From positions 2,010,925-2,074,924 of the forward strand of contig NZ_CP139478.1 of assembly GCF_034259105.1 (NCBI RefSeq): 64,000 bases of DNA, written 5' to 3'. This DNA comes from Limosilactobacillus reuteri. Its GTDB lineage: Bacteria > Bacillota > Bacilli > Lactobacillales > Lactobacillaceae. A program made the translations under genes and the position numbers. How positions within the stretch are numbered: the first letter of the stretch is position 1; each line of letters starts with the position of its first letter. Shown in pieces: positions 53,968 through 64,000 of the stretch. A model generated the notes under the pieces. That model was not told the origin of the DNA, did no database searches, and saw nothing but the letters and a program-made list of their open reading frames with translations.

Positions 53968-55518
53968 TTATCTTTCTAGTTCATTAATATAATCACGTGC
54001 AATCTTCACATCCGTTGGGTAAGGGACGTCTTTACCATTAATCTTCTGGTAAGGATCTTCACCCTTCCCTGCAAGGACTACAATATCATCATTTTCACTA
54101 CCGTCAATTGCCTTTTTGATCGCCGTTTCGCGGTCCATTTCAAATTGAATATGCTTTACTTTATCATGATCAATATAAGAATCTATTTCCCGGGCAATAG
54201 TCATCGGATCTTCAAACCCTGGATCATCAGTCGTCAAAATCACTTCATCTGGTTGTTCTTCAGTTAAAGCTTTTCCAAACCCTGGACGGCGAGAAATGCC
54301 TTTATCACCGGTTGCTCCTAAGACAACTGTTACTTTACCAGCATTAGTTTGTCGTTTTAAGAATGCCAAGAGTCGCTTCAAGCTAGCGTAATTATGGGCA
54401 TAATCAACATAAATTGTTCCATGAGTATTACTGTTAATCATTTCCATTCGACCACGGATGTGAACATGATTTAATGTTTCTACGGCATCGTTAGCACTCG
54501 CCCCAGCTAATCCACTAGCAATGATTGCAGCGACCGCATTTCCTTCATTATAATCTCCAGGGACACTCGTTTTATAACGGCCATCTAAGTTCAATTGCTT
54601 TGCTTTCTCAGTTAAGGCGGTCAACTCAAATTCACTTTCATGAAGATCTTCTAAATCATTTCGATATTCAAAATCTATTTGGGCATTGTCAGGTAATTCG
54701 ATGTTTGCTCCCCGCCGTGCAAACAAGAAAATGTCTTCTGGTTGTGTGGTTGCCTTAGCAGTGTAATAAACATCAGTAAACTTTTCAGTTTCCGCATTGA
54801 TTAAGCATTTAGCAGAATTTACTAATAATTGTTCCTTACAGTGAAGATAATCAGCAAAAGTTGGGTGCTCATTTCGTCCGATATGGTCTGGCGAAATGTT
54901 TAAGAAAATTCCAACATCATACTTTAAACCATAAATCCGGTTTTTCTTGTATGCTTGCGATGATACTTCCATTACTAAGTGCGTCATCCCGTTATCAACG
55001 GCAGCGCGCATATCATGGAAAAGGTCTAAGGATTCAGGAGTAGTCAAATCAGATTTAAATTTATCTTCCGGCTTATTGCCTAAAATCCGATCAAGCGTTG
55101 AAAAAAGGGCAATATGATTATCTGTACTTTGGGCTAGAATATGGTCAGCAAAATAAGCCGTTGTTGTTTTGCCTTTTGTTCCTGTAATCGCAATAATGAA
55201 CAAATCATTTTGCGGATAGCCATAAAATGCTGCCCCCAATAAAGACATCGCTTTTTGTTCATCGTTCACGATAATAGCTGGCAACCCTTCGCCCTCTGGA
55301 TATTCCTTTTCAGCCACATACGCAATCGCACCTTTTTCTTTAGCGGATGCTAGGTATTTAGGCAAAAAATTTCCTTTACAAAAGAATAAAGTTCCTGATT
55401 TTACCTTCCGTGAATCATAGGACACGCTAGTTGCGGTAAAATCAGTCAAATTACTAACATGATCCAATAAATGGTGCTCGCGCAATAATGCTAAAGCAGG
55501 TGTAATATGCAATTCCAT
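53968..55518 (-). CDS. murE: UDP-N-acetylmuramoyl-tripeptide synthetase (MurE)
   Basis: The protein has 516 residues. Mur ligase domains appear in order: the N-terminal uridine-binding part ([20 protein letters not shown]), the central ATPase with P-loop [10 protein letters not shown] (111-120), and the C-terminal domain with [16 protein letters not shown]. The amino-acid-selecting loop reads [11 protein letters not shown] rather than the DNPR of diaminopimelate enzymes, in keeping with L-lysine addition. Start ATG 55518. It forms an operon with the D-aspartate ligase-like gene. Confidence 0.92.
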   Translation of the reverse strand: MELHITPALALLREHHLLDHVSNLTDFTATSVSYDSRKVKSGTLFFCKGNFLPKYLASAKEKGAIAYVAEKEYPEGEGLPAIIVNDEQKAMSLLGAAFYGYPQNDLFIIAITGTKGKTTTAYFADHILAQSTDNHIALFSTLDRILGNKPEDKFKSDLTTPESLDLFHDMRAAVDNGMTHLVMEVSSQAYKKNRIYGLKYDVGIFLNISPDHIGRNEHPTFADYLHCKEQLLVNSAKCLINAETEKFTDVYYTAKATTQPEDIFLFARRGANIELPDNAQIDFEYRNDLEDLHESEFELTALTEKAKQLNLDGRYKTSVPGDYNEGNAVAAIIASGLAGASANDAVETLNHVHIRGRMEMINSNTHGTIYVDYAHNYASLKRLLAFLKRQTNAGKVTVVLGATGDKGISRRPGFGKALTEEQPDEVILTTDDPGFEDPMTIAREIDSYIDHDKVKHIQFEMDRETAIKKAIDGSENDDIVVLAGKGEDPYQKINGKDVPYPTDVKIARDYINELER

Positions 55519-55602
55519 CTTGCAAATGACTCTCCTTCAATCTAATCTGCCCTATATTATTTCATTTTTTATCATAAAAATAAATAAGGGTTATCAACTA
55601 AC

Positions 55603-55655
55603 AAAAAAGGAGACTTAGAAGAGTTCTACAGCCCTTCGCCAGCCTCCTTTAATAT
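55603..55655 (-). terminator. Terminator of asnB
   Basis: On the minus strand AAAGGAGGCT pairs loosely with AAGTCTCCTTTTTT, with an internal GAAGGGCTGTAGAACTCTTC hairpin. T-run at 55609-55603. Confidence 0.8.
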
Positions 55656-55659
55656 TTTT

Positions 55660-57579
55660 CTATGCTTCTGTTGTAGCCGTTTTTTGTGCGCGGTCAATTC
55701 CTGATTCATCAGGTTTGAAGTTATCAATGAAGTATAACTTATACCACGTTAAGAAAGTGTAGATTGTCCAAATCTTACGACGACCATCCACCTTGCCTTC
55801 GAAGTTATCATCGGCAAGTTTTAGAAGCTTTTCTTGATCAAAGAACTCTTTTACGAAGTCTTGTTCAAATAATTCACGTACTTCTTGGTAGTACTTTTTT
55901 TCCCGAAGCCATGCACGGACTGGTGTTGGGAAGCCCATCTTAGGCCGTGTAGCCCATTCTTCCGGTAAATGCCGATTAGCAGCCATCCGGAATGCCCACT
56001 TTGTATCCTTATAGTTAAAGAGGTACTTAGTTGGTGTCGTTTCAGCTACTTTCATTACCTCTTTGTCAAGAAGTGGTACCCGGATTTCAACAGAGTTAGC
56101 CATACTCATCTTATCTGCCTTTAAACAAATATCGCCAGGCATGAAACGGTGTAAGTCAACATATTGCTTCTTTGCGACTTCATCGATATCTTTATCTTCC
56201 ATCTTATCAAAAAGTGGATTAAGAATGTCGGCAATACTTGGTCCGCAATCAAATTCTGGTTGCAAGTAGTCAGCAGCTTCTTCAGGACTAAAGATGTATG
56301 CTTGACCAATAAAAGTATCCCGTGCTGGCGCTAAGTTGCGGTACATATGCTCTTGGCCGTGGAAGTGTTTCCCATCTAACCACTTAGCAAACTTATACCG
56401 GCGTTCACGAGGCATCTTCTTTAGTTGGTCAGTTACCCACCGGATAAACTTAACTTTCGTATTGAAACCATAATCAATGTATCCCGCGAATAATTCATCG
56501 GCACCTTCACCAGAAAGAAGGGCCTTGTAACCGTTATCCTTTGCCAACTTGTTCAAGAAGTATAAAGGAACAACAGATGGGTTAGAATCGGGTTCATCTA
56601 AGTAGTATTGAATCATTGGGAATGCATGGAAAGCTTCTTCGTTAGTCAACTTTTCATCAGTATTCTTCAAGCCCATCTTAGCTGCTAATTCACGTGCTTG
56701 TTTAGTCTCATCGTAAGTACTATCAAATCCGATTGAGAACGTATTATCTGGACGCATCAAGGCCGTTACTAAACTTGAATCAACCCCTGCGGAAAGGAAT
56801 GAACCAACCTTAATTCCTTTATCCGCAAACGTATGTGCCTTAACAGAATTCTTAACAACATCATCAATCTTGTTAACAGCTTCATCAAACGTCTCGTCTT
56901 CTGGTTCAAAGTTTTCGTCCCAGTATTGAGTCATTTCAAACTGACCGTCTTTATAAGTAAAGTAATGACCTTCTGGAAGCCGGTAAACACCTTTAAAGAA
57001 AGTTTCTTGAGTAACTGGGTATTGGAATGTCATGTATGGTTTAAGCGCTTCTTTATTAAGTTCCTTCTTAAAGTTAGGGTGATCAAGAAATGCCTTAATT
57101 TCAGACCCAACAAAGAAAGTACCGTTCATCTTAGCGTAATACAATGGTTTGATTCCAAAATGATCACGGGCACCGAACATTTCTTTCGTCTTAAAATCCC
57201 AGATAACAAAGCCGAACATTCCGCGCAGCTTGTTAACAACATCCTTCCCCCATTCTTCATATCCGTGCAAGATTACTTCAGTATCGGCATGTGTCTTAAA
57301 TGTGTGACCCTTACTGATTAATTCTTCACGTAATTCTTCAAAATTGTAAATTTCACCGTTGAATTCAATGGCTTTTGAGCTATCTTCATTAAAGATTGGT
57401 TGATTACCAGACTTAACATCAATAAAACTCAAGCGCCGGAAGCCAAGTGCTACATCATCATCCACATATTGACCTTCCGCATCAGGTCCCCGGTGAATAA
57501 TCCGGTCCTTCATTTTTTTGATTAATTGGTCTTTAATTTGTGGTTTTTCATTATCAACAAATGCAACAATCCCACACAT
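55660..57579 (-). CDS. asnB: Asparagine synthase, glutamine-hydrolysing
   Basis: The protein has 639 residues. It starts MCGIVAFVDN, so the mature nucleophile is Cys2 of the Ntn-type glutaminase domain, followed by IHRGPDAEGQYV and EFNGEIYNFEEL. The synthetase domain has the PPi loop SFLSAGVDSSL and LSGEGADELFAGY. The start is ATG 57579 with AGAGGAAAT; the frame upstream is not needed. The long AsnB form (about 640 residues) is usual in lactobacilli, and some members amidate cell-wall or other carboxylates rather than make free asparagine. AsnA is also present at 9 kb, so an additional role is possible. Confidence 0.9.
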   Translation of the reverse strand: MCGIVAFVDNEKPQIKDQLIKKMKDRIIHRGPDAEGQYVDDDVALGFRRLSFIDVKSGNQPIFNEDSSKAIEFNGEIYNFEELREELISKGHTFKTHADTEVILHGYEEWGKDVVNKLRGMFGFVIWDFKTKEMFGARDHFGIKPLYYAKMNGTFFVGSEIKAFLDHPNFKKELNKEALKPYMTFQYPVTQETFFKGVYRLPEGHYFTYKDGQFEMTQYWDENFEPEDETFDEAVNKIDDVVKNSVKAHTFADKGIKVGSFLSAGVDSSLVTALMRPDNTFSIGFDSTYDETKQARELAAKMGLKNTDEKLTNEEAFHAFPMIQYYLDEPDSNPSVVPLYFLNKLAKDNGYKALLSGEGADELFAGYIDYGFNTKVKFIRWVTDQLKKMPRERRYKFAKWLDGKHFHGQEHMYRNLAPARDTFIGQAYIFSPEEAADYLQPEFDCGPSIADILNPLFDKMEDKDIDEVAKKQYVDLHRFMPGDICLKADKMSMANSVEIRVPLLDKEVMKVAETTPTKYLFNYKDTKWAFRMAANRHLPEEWATRPKMGFPTPVRAWLREKKYYQEVRELFEQDFVKEFFDQEKLLKLADDNFEGKVDGRRKIWTIYTFLTWYKLYFIDNFKPDESGIDRAQKTATTEA

Positions 57580-57716
57580 TATAAATTTCCTCTTCTTTCT
57601 CTTAAATTCACGGATCACAAAATAGTTATTTAAAATTCGTTATTAAAACTCGAACCTAAATTATACCATATAATGCCAAACTTAAGTATATTATCCCTTT
57701 GCTTTAAGAAAACCAT

Positions 57717-57766
57717 AATAAAATCTGGAAAGCGGAGGCATTACCCTATTTCTCCAGATTTTATTT
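57717..57766 (-). terminator. Terminator of mnmG
   Basis: AAAATCTGGA pairs with TCCAGATTTT around a 24-nt loop, with T-rich tails. It lies just beyond the mnmG stop. Confidence 0.85.
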
Positions 57767-57777
57767 CCCGGGAAATT

Positions 57778-59721
57778 TTATTTACGATCCTTCTTGGAAA
57801 ATTTTCCCTGTCGGACGTAAACACTCAAGATTGCAATATCAGCGGGGTTAACTCCACTAATTCGCGAGGCTTGGGCTAAAGTTTCTGGACGAATCTTTTC
57901 AAGCTTTTGGCGTCCTTCAGTTGCTAGACCATCAATATCACCATAATCGATATCATCCGGAATCCGTTTAGCTTCCATCCGCTTCATCCGTTCAACCTTA
58001 ACTTCCTCTTTCTTGATGTAACCAGCATATTTTAATTGAATTTCAACCTGCTCAATCACATGACGATCAAGTTCCTGCTCTGGTGCCGGAATGAATTCGG
58101 CCAACGTTTGGTAATCGAAGTATGGTCGCTTCAAGAGGTCAGCTGCCGCAATTCCATCTTTTAAGCGGTTATCCCCGTGAGCTTCAATAAATTCATTAAC
58201 CTTATCGTCGCTTGGCTTGAGCTTAATTTCTTCTAATCGTTTAATTTCAGCTGCGACTTGACGCCTCTTCTCTTCCATTTTAGCAAGCCGCTCATCACTA
58301 ACTAAACCAACATGATGGCCCATTTCCATTAACCGGAAATCAGCGTTATCATGCCGTAAAATTAACCGATATTCTGCCCGACTTGTAAGTAAACGGTAAG
58401 GTTCTTTCGTTCCCTTCGTTACTAAGTCGTCGATCATCACGCCGATATATGCGTCCGAGCGCTTGAGGACAAATGGTTCCTTGCCTTGTGCTCGTAATCC
58501 TGCATTAATTCCTGCAATTAATCCTTGACCCGCTGCTTCTTCATAACCTGAAGAACCGTTTGTTTGGCCTGCAGTATAGAGATTCTTAATGATCTTAGTT
58601 TCAAGGGTTGGGTGAAGTTGGTACGGCGCAACTACATCGTATTCAATTGCATATCCAGGACGCATCATTTCTGCATTTTTTAACCCCTTGATTGAGTGCA
58701 CAATCTTTTGTTGGATTTCTTCTGGCATTGATGTCGAAATTCCGTCAAGGTAATATTCATCCGTATCCCGGCCTTCTGGTTCAAGGAAAACTTGGTGCCG
58801 TGGCTTATCAGCAAAACGAACAATCTTATCTTCAATTGAAGGACAGTAGCGTGGCCCAACACCCTTGATAACACCAGAGAACATTGGGGCCCGGCTAAGA
58901 TTTTCCCGAATAATGGCATGCGTCCCTTCATTTGTATAAGTTAACCAACAAGATAATTGTTCGCTAATTGGAATATAGGCACTATCAGGAGTATCAAAAC
59001 TAAAGTGATGTGGTTCCTCATCCCCTGGTTGTTCTTCCGTTACACTATAGTCGATAGTCTTTCCATTAACCCGTGGTGGCGTTCCCGTCTTAAAACGCTC
59101 AAGATCAAAGCCAAGTTCTTCAAGGTTTTCCGAAAGTTTTACCGCAGACTTAGAGTTATTTGGACCAGATTCATACTGTAATTCACCAATAATGATCTTT
59201 CCGCGCGCTGCAGTTCCAACAGTTAGTACAACTGTCTTAGCGTGGTAACGAGCTCCTGTATTAGTAATAACACCTTTGCAGACACCATCTTCAACAATTA
59301 ACTGGTCAACAGTTGCTTGACGGAGAGTAAGGTTAGGTTCTTCCTCAATTGTCTGCTTCATTGCACGGTGATAAGCATGTTTATCTGCTTGAGCTCGTAA
59401 TGCACGGACAGCGGGACCCTTACCGGTATTTAACATCCGCATTTGGACATAGGTCTTATCAATGTTATGACCCATTTCACCACCAAGAGCATCAATTTCG
59501 CGGACCACGATTCCTTTTGCCGGACCACCAACAGAGGGGTTACATGGCATAAAAGCAACCATTTCTAGATTAATTGTTACCAATAAGGTTTTATTCCCCA
59601 TCCGGGCTGCGGCAAGGGCGGCCTCGCTTCCGGCATGACCCGCGCCGACAACAATTACATCGTATGATCCCGCTTCGTATTGAACGGCATCAGATGTTTG
59701 CAATGCTTCTGAACTCTTCAT
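57778..59721 (-). CDS. mnmG: tRNA uridine-5-carboxymethylaminomethyl modification enzyme MnmG
   Basis: The protein has 647 residues. The FAD-binding start is [20 protein letters not shown] (about 19-38), followed by [13 protein letters not shown] with the conserved Cys, [11 protein letters not shown], and [20 protein letters not shown]. The C-terminal helical part that contacts MnmE is complete ([16 protein letters not shown]). With MnmE it installs cmnm5 at wobble U34. It lies 11 bp after mnmE, in the same transcript. Confidence 0.97.
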   Translation of the reverse strand: MKSSEALQTSDAVQYEAGSYDVIVVGAGHAGSEAALAAARMGNKTLLVTINLEMVAFMPCNPSVGGPAKGIVVREIDALGGEMGHNIDKTYVQMRMLNTGKGPAVRALRAQADKHAYHRAMKQTIEEEPNLTLRQATVDQLIVEDGVCKGVITNTGARYHAKTVVLTVGTAARGKIIIGELQYESGPNNSKSAVKLSENLEELGFDLERFKTGTPPRVNGKTIDYSVTEEQPGDEEPHHFSFDTPDSAYIPISEQLSCWLTYTNEGTHAIIRENLSRAPMFSGVIKGVGPRYCPSIEDKIVRFADKPRHQVFLEPEGRDTDEYYLDGISTSMPEEIQQKIVHSIKGLKNAEMMRPGYAIEYDVVAPYQLHPTLETKIIKNLYTAGQTNGSSGYEEAAGQGLIAGINAGLRAQGKEPFVLKRSDAYIGVMIDDLVTKGTKEPYRLLTSRAEYRLILRHDNADFRLMEMGHHVGLVSDERLAKMEEKRRQVAAEIKRLEEIKLKPSDDKVNEFIEAHGDNRLKDGIAAADLLKRPYFDYQTLAEFIPAPEQELDRHVIEQVEIQLKYAGYIKKEEVKVERMKRMEAKRIPDDIDYGDIDGLATEGRQKLEKIRPETLAQASRISGVNPADIAILSVYVRQGKFSKKDRK

Positions 59722-59732
59722 TCTTTTATTCC

Positions 59733-61121
59733 CTACTTTCCTAAACAGAATTGACTAAATAACTGGTCAAGCAACTCATCATGGTAACTATCCCCAGTAA
59801 TTTCACCTAATAATTCCCAACACCGGGTCATATCAATTTGAACCAGGTCTACCGGCATTCCATCATTAATTCCTTTTAAGACATCGCTTAAAGCATCATT
59901 AGCTTGGTGGAGTAAGCCAATATGCCGAGCATTTGTAACCATTACATTATTCTGATTGCTTTCAATCCCCTCGTTGAAGAACATGTGACCAATCTGTTCA
60001 CCAAGTTGATCCATCCCTTCATGATTAACGATTGAAGTTTCAATAACAGCACTCTTACCAGCCAGTGATTTCAATTCCTCTAAATCAATCTTGCGTGGAA
60101 GATCCGTCTTATTTAAGATGATGATCCGCTGCTTATCCTTGGTTGCTTCCAGTAATTGGCGATCCTCGTCAGTCAATTCATTTGAACTATCAATCAAGAG
60201 AAGTACTAAGTCAGCGGCGCCCAAGGCTTTACGACTCCGCTCTACCCCGATCTTTTCAACTTGGTCATTTGTATCGCGGATTCCTGCTGTGTCAATTAAC
60301 TTCAATGGCACCCCGTTGACATTGACGTATTCTTCAATTACGTCCCGGGTTGTCCCGGCAACGTTTGTAACGATCGCCTTGTCTTCGTGAAGCAAGGAAT
60401 TCAATAAGCTTGATTTACCAACATTTGGCTGCCCGATGATAGCCGTTGCTAAACCATCTCGCAAAACCTTTCCTTGCTTAGCTGTGTTAAGAAGCCCTTG
60501 GATTCGTTGTTGAATGTCCTCTGCTTTTTCTTTTAAGAGTTTCGTCGTCATTTCTTCAACAGCATCATATTCTGGATAGTCAATATTAACCTCTACTTGC
60601 GCTAATACATCCAAAATATCCTGGCGCAAATTACGAATTAACCGCGACAAATCACCATCAAGCTGGTTTAATGCAACCTTCATCGATTTATCTGTCTTTG
60701 CGCGAATTAGATCCATTACCGCTTCTGATTGGGATAAATCGAGACGGCCATTTAAGAAGGCCCGTTTAGTAAATTCACCTGGTTCTGCCATCCGGGCGCC
60801 AAAGCTCAGTACCAATTGCAGAATACGGTTAGTTGCTAACAATCCCCCGTGACAGTTGATTTCAATTACGTCTTCACGCGTATAAGTGTGAGGAGCGCGC
60901 ATTACTGAAACCATCACTTCATCGACTTCTTGATCCGTATCAGGGTCGACAATATGACCATAGTTAATGGTATGAGTTGCTACTTTGGCGAGATCTTTTC
61001 CTTTGTAGATCCGTTGAGCAACTTTCACCGCATCATCCCCACTAATTCGGATAATGGAAATTCCACCTTCACCAACCGGCGTCGAAATTGCTGCAATCGT
61101 ATCATTCTCGCTATTTGCCAT
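59733..61121 (-). CDS. mnmE: tRNA modification GTPase MnmE
   Basis: The protein has 462 residues. The N-terminal folate-binding domain begins [20 protein letters not shown], the G domain has [14 protein letters not shown] (G1), DTAGIRDT (G3) and NKTD (G4), and the chain ends in the family's CxGK as FCLGK. The start is ATG 61121 with AAAGGAG; an extension upstream lacks support. It works as a dimer with MnmG on tRNA wobble uridines. Confidence 0.97.
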   Translation of the reverse strand: MANSENDTIAAISTPVGEGGISIIRISGDDAVKVAQRIYKGKDLAKVATHTINYGHIVDPDTDQEVDEVMVSVMRAPHTYTREDVIEINCHGGLLATNRILQLVLSFGARMAEPGEFTKRAFLNGRLDLSQSEAVMDLIRAKTDKSMKVALNQLDGDLSRLIRNLRQDILDVLAQVEVNIDYPEYDAVEEMTTKLLKEKAEDIQQRIQGLLNTAKQGKVLRDGLATAIIGQPNVGKSSLLNSLLHEDKAIVTNVAGTTRDVIEEYVNVNGVPLKLIDTAGIRDTNDQVEKIGVERSRKALGAADLVLLLIDSSNELTDEDRQLLEATKDKQRIIILNKTDLPRKIDLEELKSLAGKSAVIETSIVNHEGMDQLGEQIGHMFFNEGIESNQNNVMVTNARHIGLLHQANDALSDVLKGINDGMPVDLVQIDMTRCWELLGEITGDSYHDELLDQLFSQFCLGK

Positions 61122-61143
61122 CGCTACTTTACTCCTTTCTAAC

Positions 61144-61207
61144 AAAAAAAGTGCCAGTCCATGCATAGTAATAAAAATATCACTAACATGGTCAAAGCAC
61201 TTTCACT
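61144..61207 (-). terminator. Terminator between jag and mnmE
   Basis: On the minus strand AAGTGCTTTGACCATG pairs with CATGGACTGGCACTT (inner mismatches), followed by TTTTTTT at 61150-61144. It separates the jag and mnmE transcripts. Confidence 0.75.
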
Positions 61208-61277
61208 ACTTTAACGAATATTAAATTTATAACCGCTCATATTCTAAGATCATTACCAGAAATTGTCAACAAATAAG

Positions 61278-62045
61278 TTAGTCCTTGGGCGCAATCACGA
61301 TACTCCGGTAAGGTTCCCGACCGTGGGAGTATGTTTTTACATGGTGATTATTCTCAAGTTCATGGTGAATTTGTTTCCGTTCGCGGGCGGGCATCGGGTC
61401 CATAAAAACTGCTTTCCCACTTGCAACTACTTCCATCGCTGCCTTTTGCGCCAGGTTGTGAACTGCTTCTTGACGTCGTTCGCGATAATTGGAAGTATCA
61501 AGTTCAACATTTACTTTTGCTGCTCCATGGTAATCCATGAATATATTACTAAGCTGTTCCATCGCGTTGATCCGGCGACCATGCTTACCGATTACTCGTC
61601 CATTTTCCTCAGTTTTAAGATCAATTTTGAGGTCATGAGATTCTAAATTAATAATCCGTGGTTCAACAGCAATGCCCAATTCCTTAAATACTGTTGTTAG
61701 ATACTCAACCAATTCTTTACTAGTTGCTTGAACCTTTTTAAGATTGGCCTGTTGCCGCCGCTTGATTTCAGCAGGGTCGAGCTCGTCTTCAGCGGAATTT
61801 AAGCTTGCAGGCTTTTGTTCTGACTCTTTTGCTGGCTGCTTATCTTTTTCTTCCAGTGAGGACATCGCAATTTCTTTATCTTTTATTACTGCATCCACTT
61901 GCGCTTGGCGTCGTCCAATTCCTAGAAAACCGTGCCGTGGCTGTTGAAGAACCACAAATTCAATTGTCTGATTAACGGTTGGTTTCAATTGTGTACGGGC
62001 CTTTTCTTTTGCTTCTTCAATTGTTGTTCCAGTAAAAACTGCCAT
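61278..62045 (-). CDS. jag: RNA-binding protein Jag/KhpB (SpoIIIJ-associated)
   Basis: The protein has 255 residues. The Jag_N domain (about 1-52, GTTIEEAKEKARTQL and RHGFLGIGRRQAQVD) is followed by an acidic Lys-rich linker, a KH domain (about 110-185, with NGRVIGKHGRRINAME) and an R3H domain (TSNYRERRQEAVHNLA and MDPMPARERKQIHHEL). KhpB partners KhpA in RNA binding that affects cell elongation. It keeps the conserved position after yidC. Confidence 0.95.
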   Translation of the reverse strand: MAVFTGTTIEEAKEKARTQLKPTVNQTIEFVVLQQPRHGFLGIGRRQAQVDAVIKDKEIAMSSLEEKDKQPAKESEQKPASLNSAEDELDPAEIKRRQQANLKKVQATSKELVEYLTTVFKELGIAVEPRIINLESHDLKIDLKTEENGRVIGKHGRRINAMEQLSNIFMDYHGAAKVNVELDTSNYRERRQEAVHNLAQKAAMEVVASGKAVFMDPMPARERKQIHHELENNHHVKTYSHGREPYRSIVIAPKD

Positions 62046-62099
62046 TTCTATCCCCCGTGAATTTAATTAATTTCCACTCTTTAAATTTATTACTAATAT

Positions 62100-62136
62100 A
62101 AAAAGGCTCGCAACAACTTTACTTGTCACAGCCTTA
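62100..62136 (-). terminator. Terminator between yidC and jag
   Basis: AAGGCT and AGCCTTTTT form the base of a hairpin on the minus strand, with TGACAAG/CTTG-like inner pairing. The stem is short, and readthrough into jag is likely. Confidence 0.6.
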
Positions 62137-62141
62137 ATAAC

Positions 62142-62975
62142 TTATTTCCGCCGACTTTGGTAAGCGCGACGTTTTGCTTTTTCAATCTTGCGACGTTTTG
62201 CTTTTTCAGCCCGTTGCTTTTCTTCACGTTCACGACGAATCTTAAATGGATTCTGAATGATAAGCGTTTGGACAACCTGGAAGGCATTTGTTACTACCCA
62301 ATATAAGGTAATAGCTGAAGAGAATCCCAATGCCATGAAGAATACCATAATCGGCATAAACCACGTCATTGTAGTTGTCATTGAATTTTTTTCGGGCATT
62401 GAAGCCATGGATAACCATGAACTAATAAATGTAAATAATGCCGCTAGAATAGGCATAATGTAGTATGGGTCCGGGTGACCTAACTGAAGCCACAAGAAAG
62501 TTCCATTCCGTAAGGCTGAGGTCCGCCAAATTGCTTGATAAAGAGCCCACATGACTGGTAACTGAACCAGTAACGGAAGCATCGAAGCCCATGGGTTAAC
62601 GCCAGCTTCTTTATAGAGCTTCTGCGTTTCCATTTGCATCTTTTGCATTGACTCGCGATCACGTGATGAGTACTTTTTCTGAATTGCCTTTAATTGAGGA
62701 GCAAGTTCTTGCGTCTTCATCATGGTCTTTGTTTGGTAGAACATCAATGGCAGTAAGATGATCCGGATGATGATCGTAAAGATAATGATCCCCATTCCAT
62801 ATCCGCCAAAGTGCTTTGATAACCAAATGATAAATTGTGAACAGTTATAGATAATGTAGTGGTCCCAGATACCAGTACTATGACTAGTAATTGGCTTATT
62901 GGAGCAAGCAGCTAAAAATAGGGTTAAGCTCATGATTGCTCCCAAGCTTAGGAATTTTTTTGTTTTCTTATTCAA
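62142..62975 (-). CDS. yidC: Membrane protein insertase YidC/OxaA
   Basis: The protein has 277 residues. It has a lipoprotein signal with the lipobox LAAC (Cys24) and five further hydrophobic segments. The conserved groove Arg falls in IIIFTIIIRIILLPLMFYQT, and INPWASMLPLLVQLPVMWAL is the 60KD_IMP core (here VNPWAS). A very basic C-terminal tail (KRRKIEKAKRRAYQSRRK) can contact ribosomes. It lies 3 bp after rnpA and before jag, the standard order. Confidence 0.96.
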   Translation of the reverse strand: MNKKTKKFLSLGAIMSLTLFLAACSNKPITSHSTGIWDHYIIYNCSQFIIWLSKHFGGYGMGIIIFTIIIRIILLPLMFYQTKTMMKTQELAPQLKAIQKKYSSRDRESMQKMQMETQKLYKEAGVNPWASMLPLLVQLPVMWALYQAIWRTSALRNGTFLWLQLGHPDPYYIMPILAALFTFISSWLSMASMPEKNSMTTTMTWFMPIMVFFMALGFSSAITLYWVVTNAFQVVQTLIIQNPFKIRREREEKQRAEKAKRRKIEKAKRRAYQSRRK

Positions 62976-62978
62976 ATC

Positions 62979-63332
62979 CTAATCCTCACTTTTTTCATCT
63001 AACAAATGTGCTCGCTTTAAAACGTGCACTAGGTTTTTCTTTGTTTCTGCCATTGATAAACCATCTGCCGCTGACCGAGCAATAACCAAGAAATCAACAT
63101 CAGACCGTAATTGCGGTTTTACCTCTAATAATGTTTGACGAATACGCCGCTTAACCCAATTACGATGAACAGCATTTCCAATCTTCTTCCCGACAGAAAT
63201 ACCGACACGAAAATGTTTTTGTCCTGGCTTTTCCATTTGATATACGACAAATTTGTGGTTGGCCACGGAATTATGGGTTTCAAAAACCCGTTGAAACTCA
63301 CTTTCCTTTTTTACGCGATATGATTTTCTCAT
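62979..63332 (-). CDS. rnpA: Ribonuclease P protein component
   Basis: The protein has 117 residues. It starts [20 protein letters not shown] and has the RNA-binding signature [15 protein letters not shown] (about 53-67). It is the protein subunit that helps the RNase P RNA process tRNA 5' ends. The position between rpmH and yidC is conserved across firmicutes. Confidence 0.97.
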   Translation of the reverse strand: MRKSYRVKKESEFQRVFETHNSVANHKFVVYQMEKPGQKHFRVGISVGKKIGNAVHRNWVKRRIRQTLLEVKPQLRSDVDFLVIARSAADGLSMAETKKNLVHVLKRAHLLDEKSED

Positions 63333-63441
63333 TTGTATAATCCCCAGCCTTAATTTAAGTAGATATAAAAATAGGGCTGGGCATACGACAACTTTAACGA
63401 TTCAAATTGCTCGTCAAGCTGACTGCCCTGCCCCACACAAT

Positions 63442-63467
63442 AAAAAAAGCCACTATAAAAGTGGCCG
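63442..63467 (-). terminator. Terminator/attenuator after rpmH
   Basis: GCCACT and AGTGGC pair around TTTATA, followed by TTTTTTT on the minus strand. It lies 5 bp beyond the rpmH stop and probably reduces readthrough into rnpA. Confidence 0.85.
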
Positions 63468-63470
63468 TGT

Positions 63471-63605
63471 TTATGCAGATAATACTTTTCTGCCCTTTTG
63501 ACGCCGACGTGCTAATACCTTACGGCCGTTACTGGTGCTCATGCGCTTACGGAAGCCATGGACACGTGCACGGTGACGCTTCTTTGGTTGAAACGTGCGC
63601 TTCAT
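63471..63605 (-). CDS. rpmH: 50S ribosomal protein L34
   Basis: The protein has 44 residues. It starts [20 protein letters not shown] and ends [15 protein letters not shown], the invariant bacterial L34. GGAGGTGC stands 10 bp before ATG 63605. It is first in the rpmH-rnpA-yidC-jag cluster at the origin. Confidence 0.98.
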   Translation of the reverse strand: MKRTFQPKKRHRARVHGFRKRMSTSNGRKVLARRRQKGRKVLSA

Positions 63606-63760
63606 ACAATTGCACCTCCTATTAAATTCGAGTGGTTTGGTTTCTAGAGTCTAAAAGACGATCTCTTCAAACATACTTTGGTAGTATAACACACTTACCG
63701 AAATTAATAAACGGCGAATTTTTATTTAAATTTTTTTGATTATTAACAAAATCGGCAAAA

Positions 63761-63939
63761 TAATCCACAGCGTTGTGTAAATTCATAATTTATGGACAAG
63801 TTATCAACAATGTTTTTCCGAGATTATCCCCAGATTCACACCTGTTGATAAAGTTATCCACAGGTAGCCTTTTAGGTGTTGATAACTCTCTAGTTCACTG
63901 CTGTGTCAATATCATATATCAACACAATTCTGTGTATAA
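63761..63939. other. Replication origin region: DnaA-box cluster upstream of dnaA
   Basis: DnaA boxes (consensus TTATNCACA): TTATCCACA at 63854-63862 (perfect); TGTGTATAA at 63931-63939 (perfect, reverse); TTATCAACA at 63801-63809; TGTTGATAA at 63843-63851 and 63877-63885 (reverse); TTATCCCCA at 63824-63832; TAATCCACA at 63761-63769. They lie in the AT-rich gap after rpmH, where dnaA should start just beyond the window on the plus strand. The other bases from 63606 to 64000 carry the rpmH promoter region but no gene. Confidence 0.93.
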
Positions 63940-64000
63940 CTGATAGCAAAATCTCCTTTTCTCCATTTTTCACAAGAATATTATTAATTTACACACAGTG

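Overview
The window reads as a low-GC lactic acid bacterium, most likely Limosilactobacillus (Lactobacillus) reuteri or a close relative. The reasons are the firmicute origin-side order mnmG-mnmE-jag-yidC-rnpA-rpmH running away from a DnaA-box cluster at the right edge, lactobacillus-type peptidases (PepN, PepC-like), a Lys/D-Asp type peptidoglycan pair (MurE plus an ATP-grasp ligase), T-box leaders, and ISLre2- and IS30-type elements. The species name is inference from gene content; no database was searched.

Layout. 1-4 kb: a membrane-protein pseudogene, an MFS transporter and a C1B aminopeptidase. 4-11.4 kb: an NAD(P)-binding protein, pepN, a folT-like ECF S component behind a structured leader, a GNAT enzyme, and an Asn T-box driving asnA-asnS. 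11.4-13.5 kb: a MetE-like methyltransferase and a broken cyclase behind a Met-type T-box. 13.5-21 kb: an IS30 copy, a group IIC intron parked behind a terminator, a GATase, a HesB-like protein, a nonsense-mutated aldo/keto reductase with a divergent LysR gene, a second IS30 type and L-asparaginase. 22-27 kb: a DUF1002 protein and a T-box-controlled (probably Ile) operon for 2-keto-acid metabolism (hydratase-like, 2-hydroxyacid dehydrogenase, aminotransferase) preceded by a 25-codon ORF. 27-48 kb: a decayed region with many pseudogenes (acetyltransferase, LysR, histidine kinase, carboxymuconolactone decarboxylase, serine hydrolase, GyrI-like, HI_0552-like, azlC, azlD, bacteriocin exporter), a RelB/PemK-type toxin-antitoxin pair, ISLre2, a third IS30 type and a few intact genes (hpt, mgtC-like, ybaK-like). 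48-52.5 kb: a second intron copy, a GNAT remnant, lepB and a second IS30 copy. 52.5-64 kb: intact housekeeping genes up to oriC.

Themes. (1) Three T-box leaders with readable specifier candidates (AAC, ATG, ATC) couple amino-acid supply to asnA-asnS, a MetE-like gene and a branched-chain keto-acid operon. (2) Two near-identical 1,910-bp group IIC introns each sit directly 3' of a Rho-independent terminator. (3) Two IS30 types are present as nested inverted pairs around the decayed region. (4) At least a dozen genes carry nonsense codons, frameshifts or deletion joints, so the strain looks as if it is undergoing reductive decay. (5) A roughly 120-bp long-hairpin element followed by a similar terminator occurs twice (about 21.97 and 52.51 kb). 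It matches no RNA family I can name and is the best candidate here for something undescribed.
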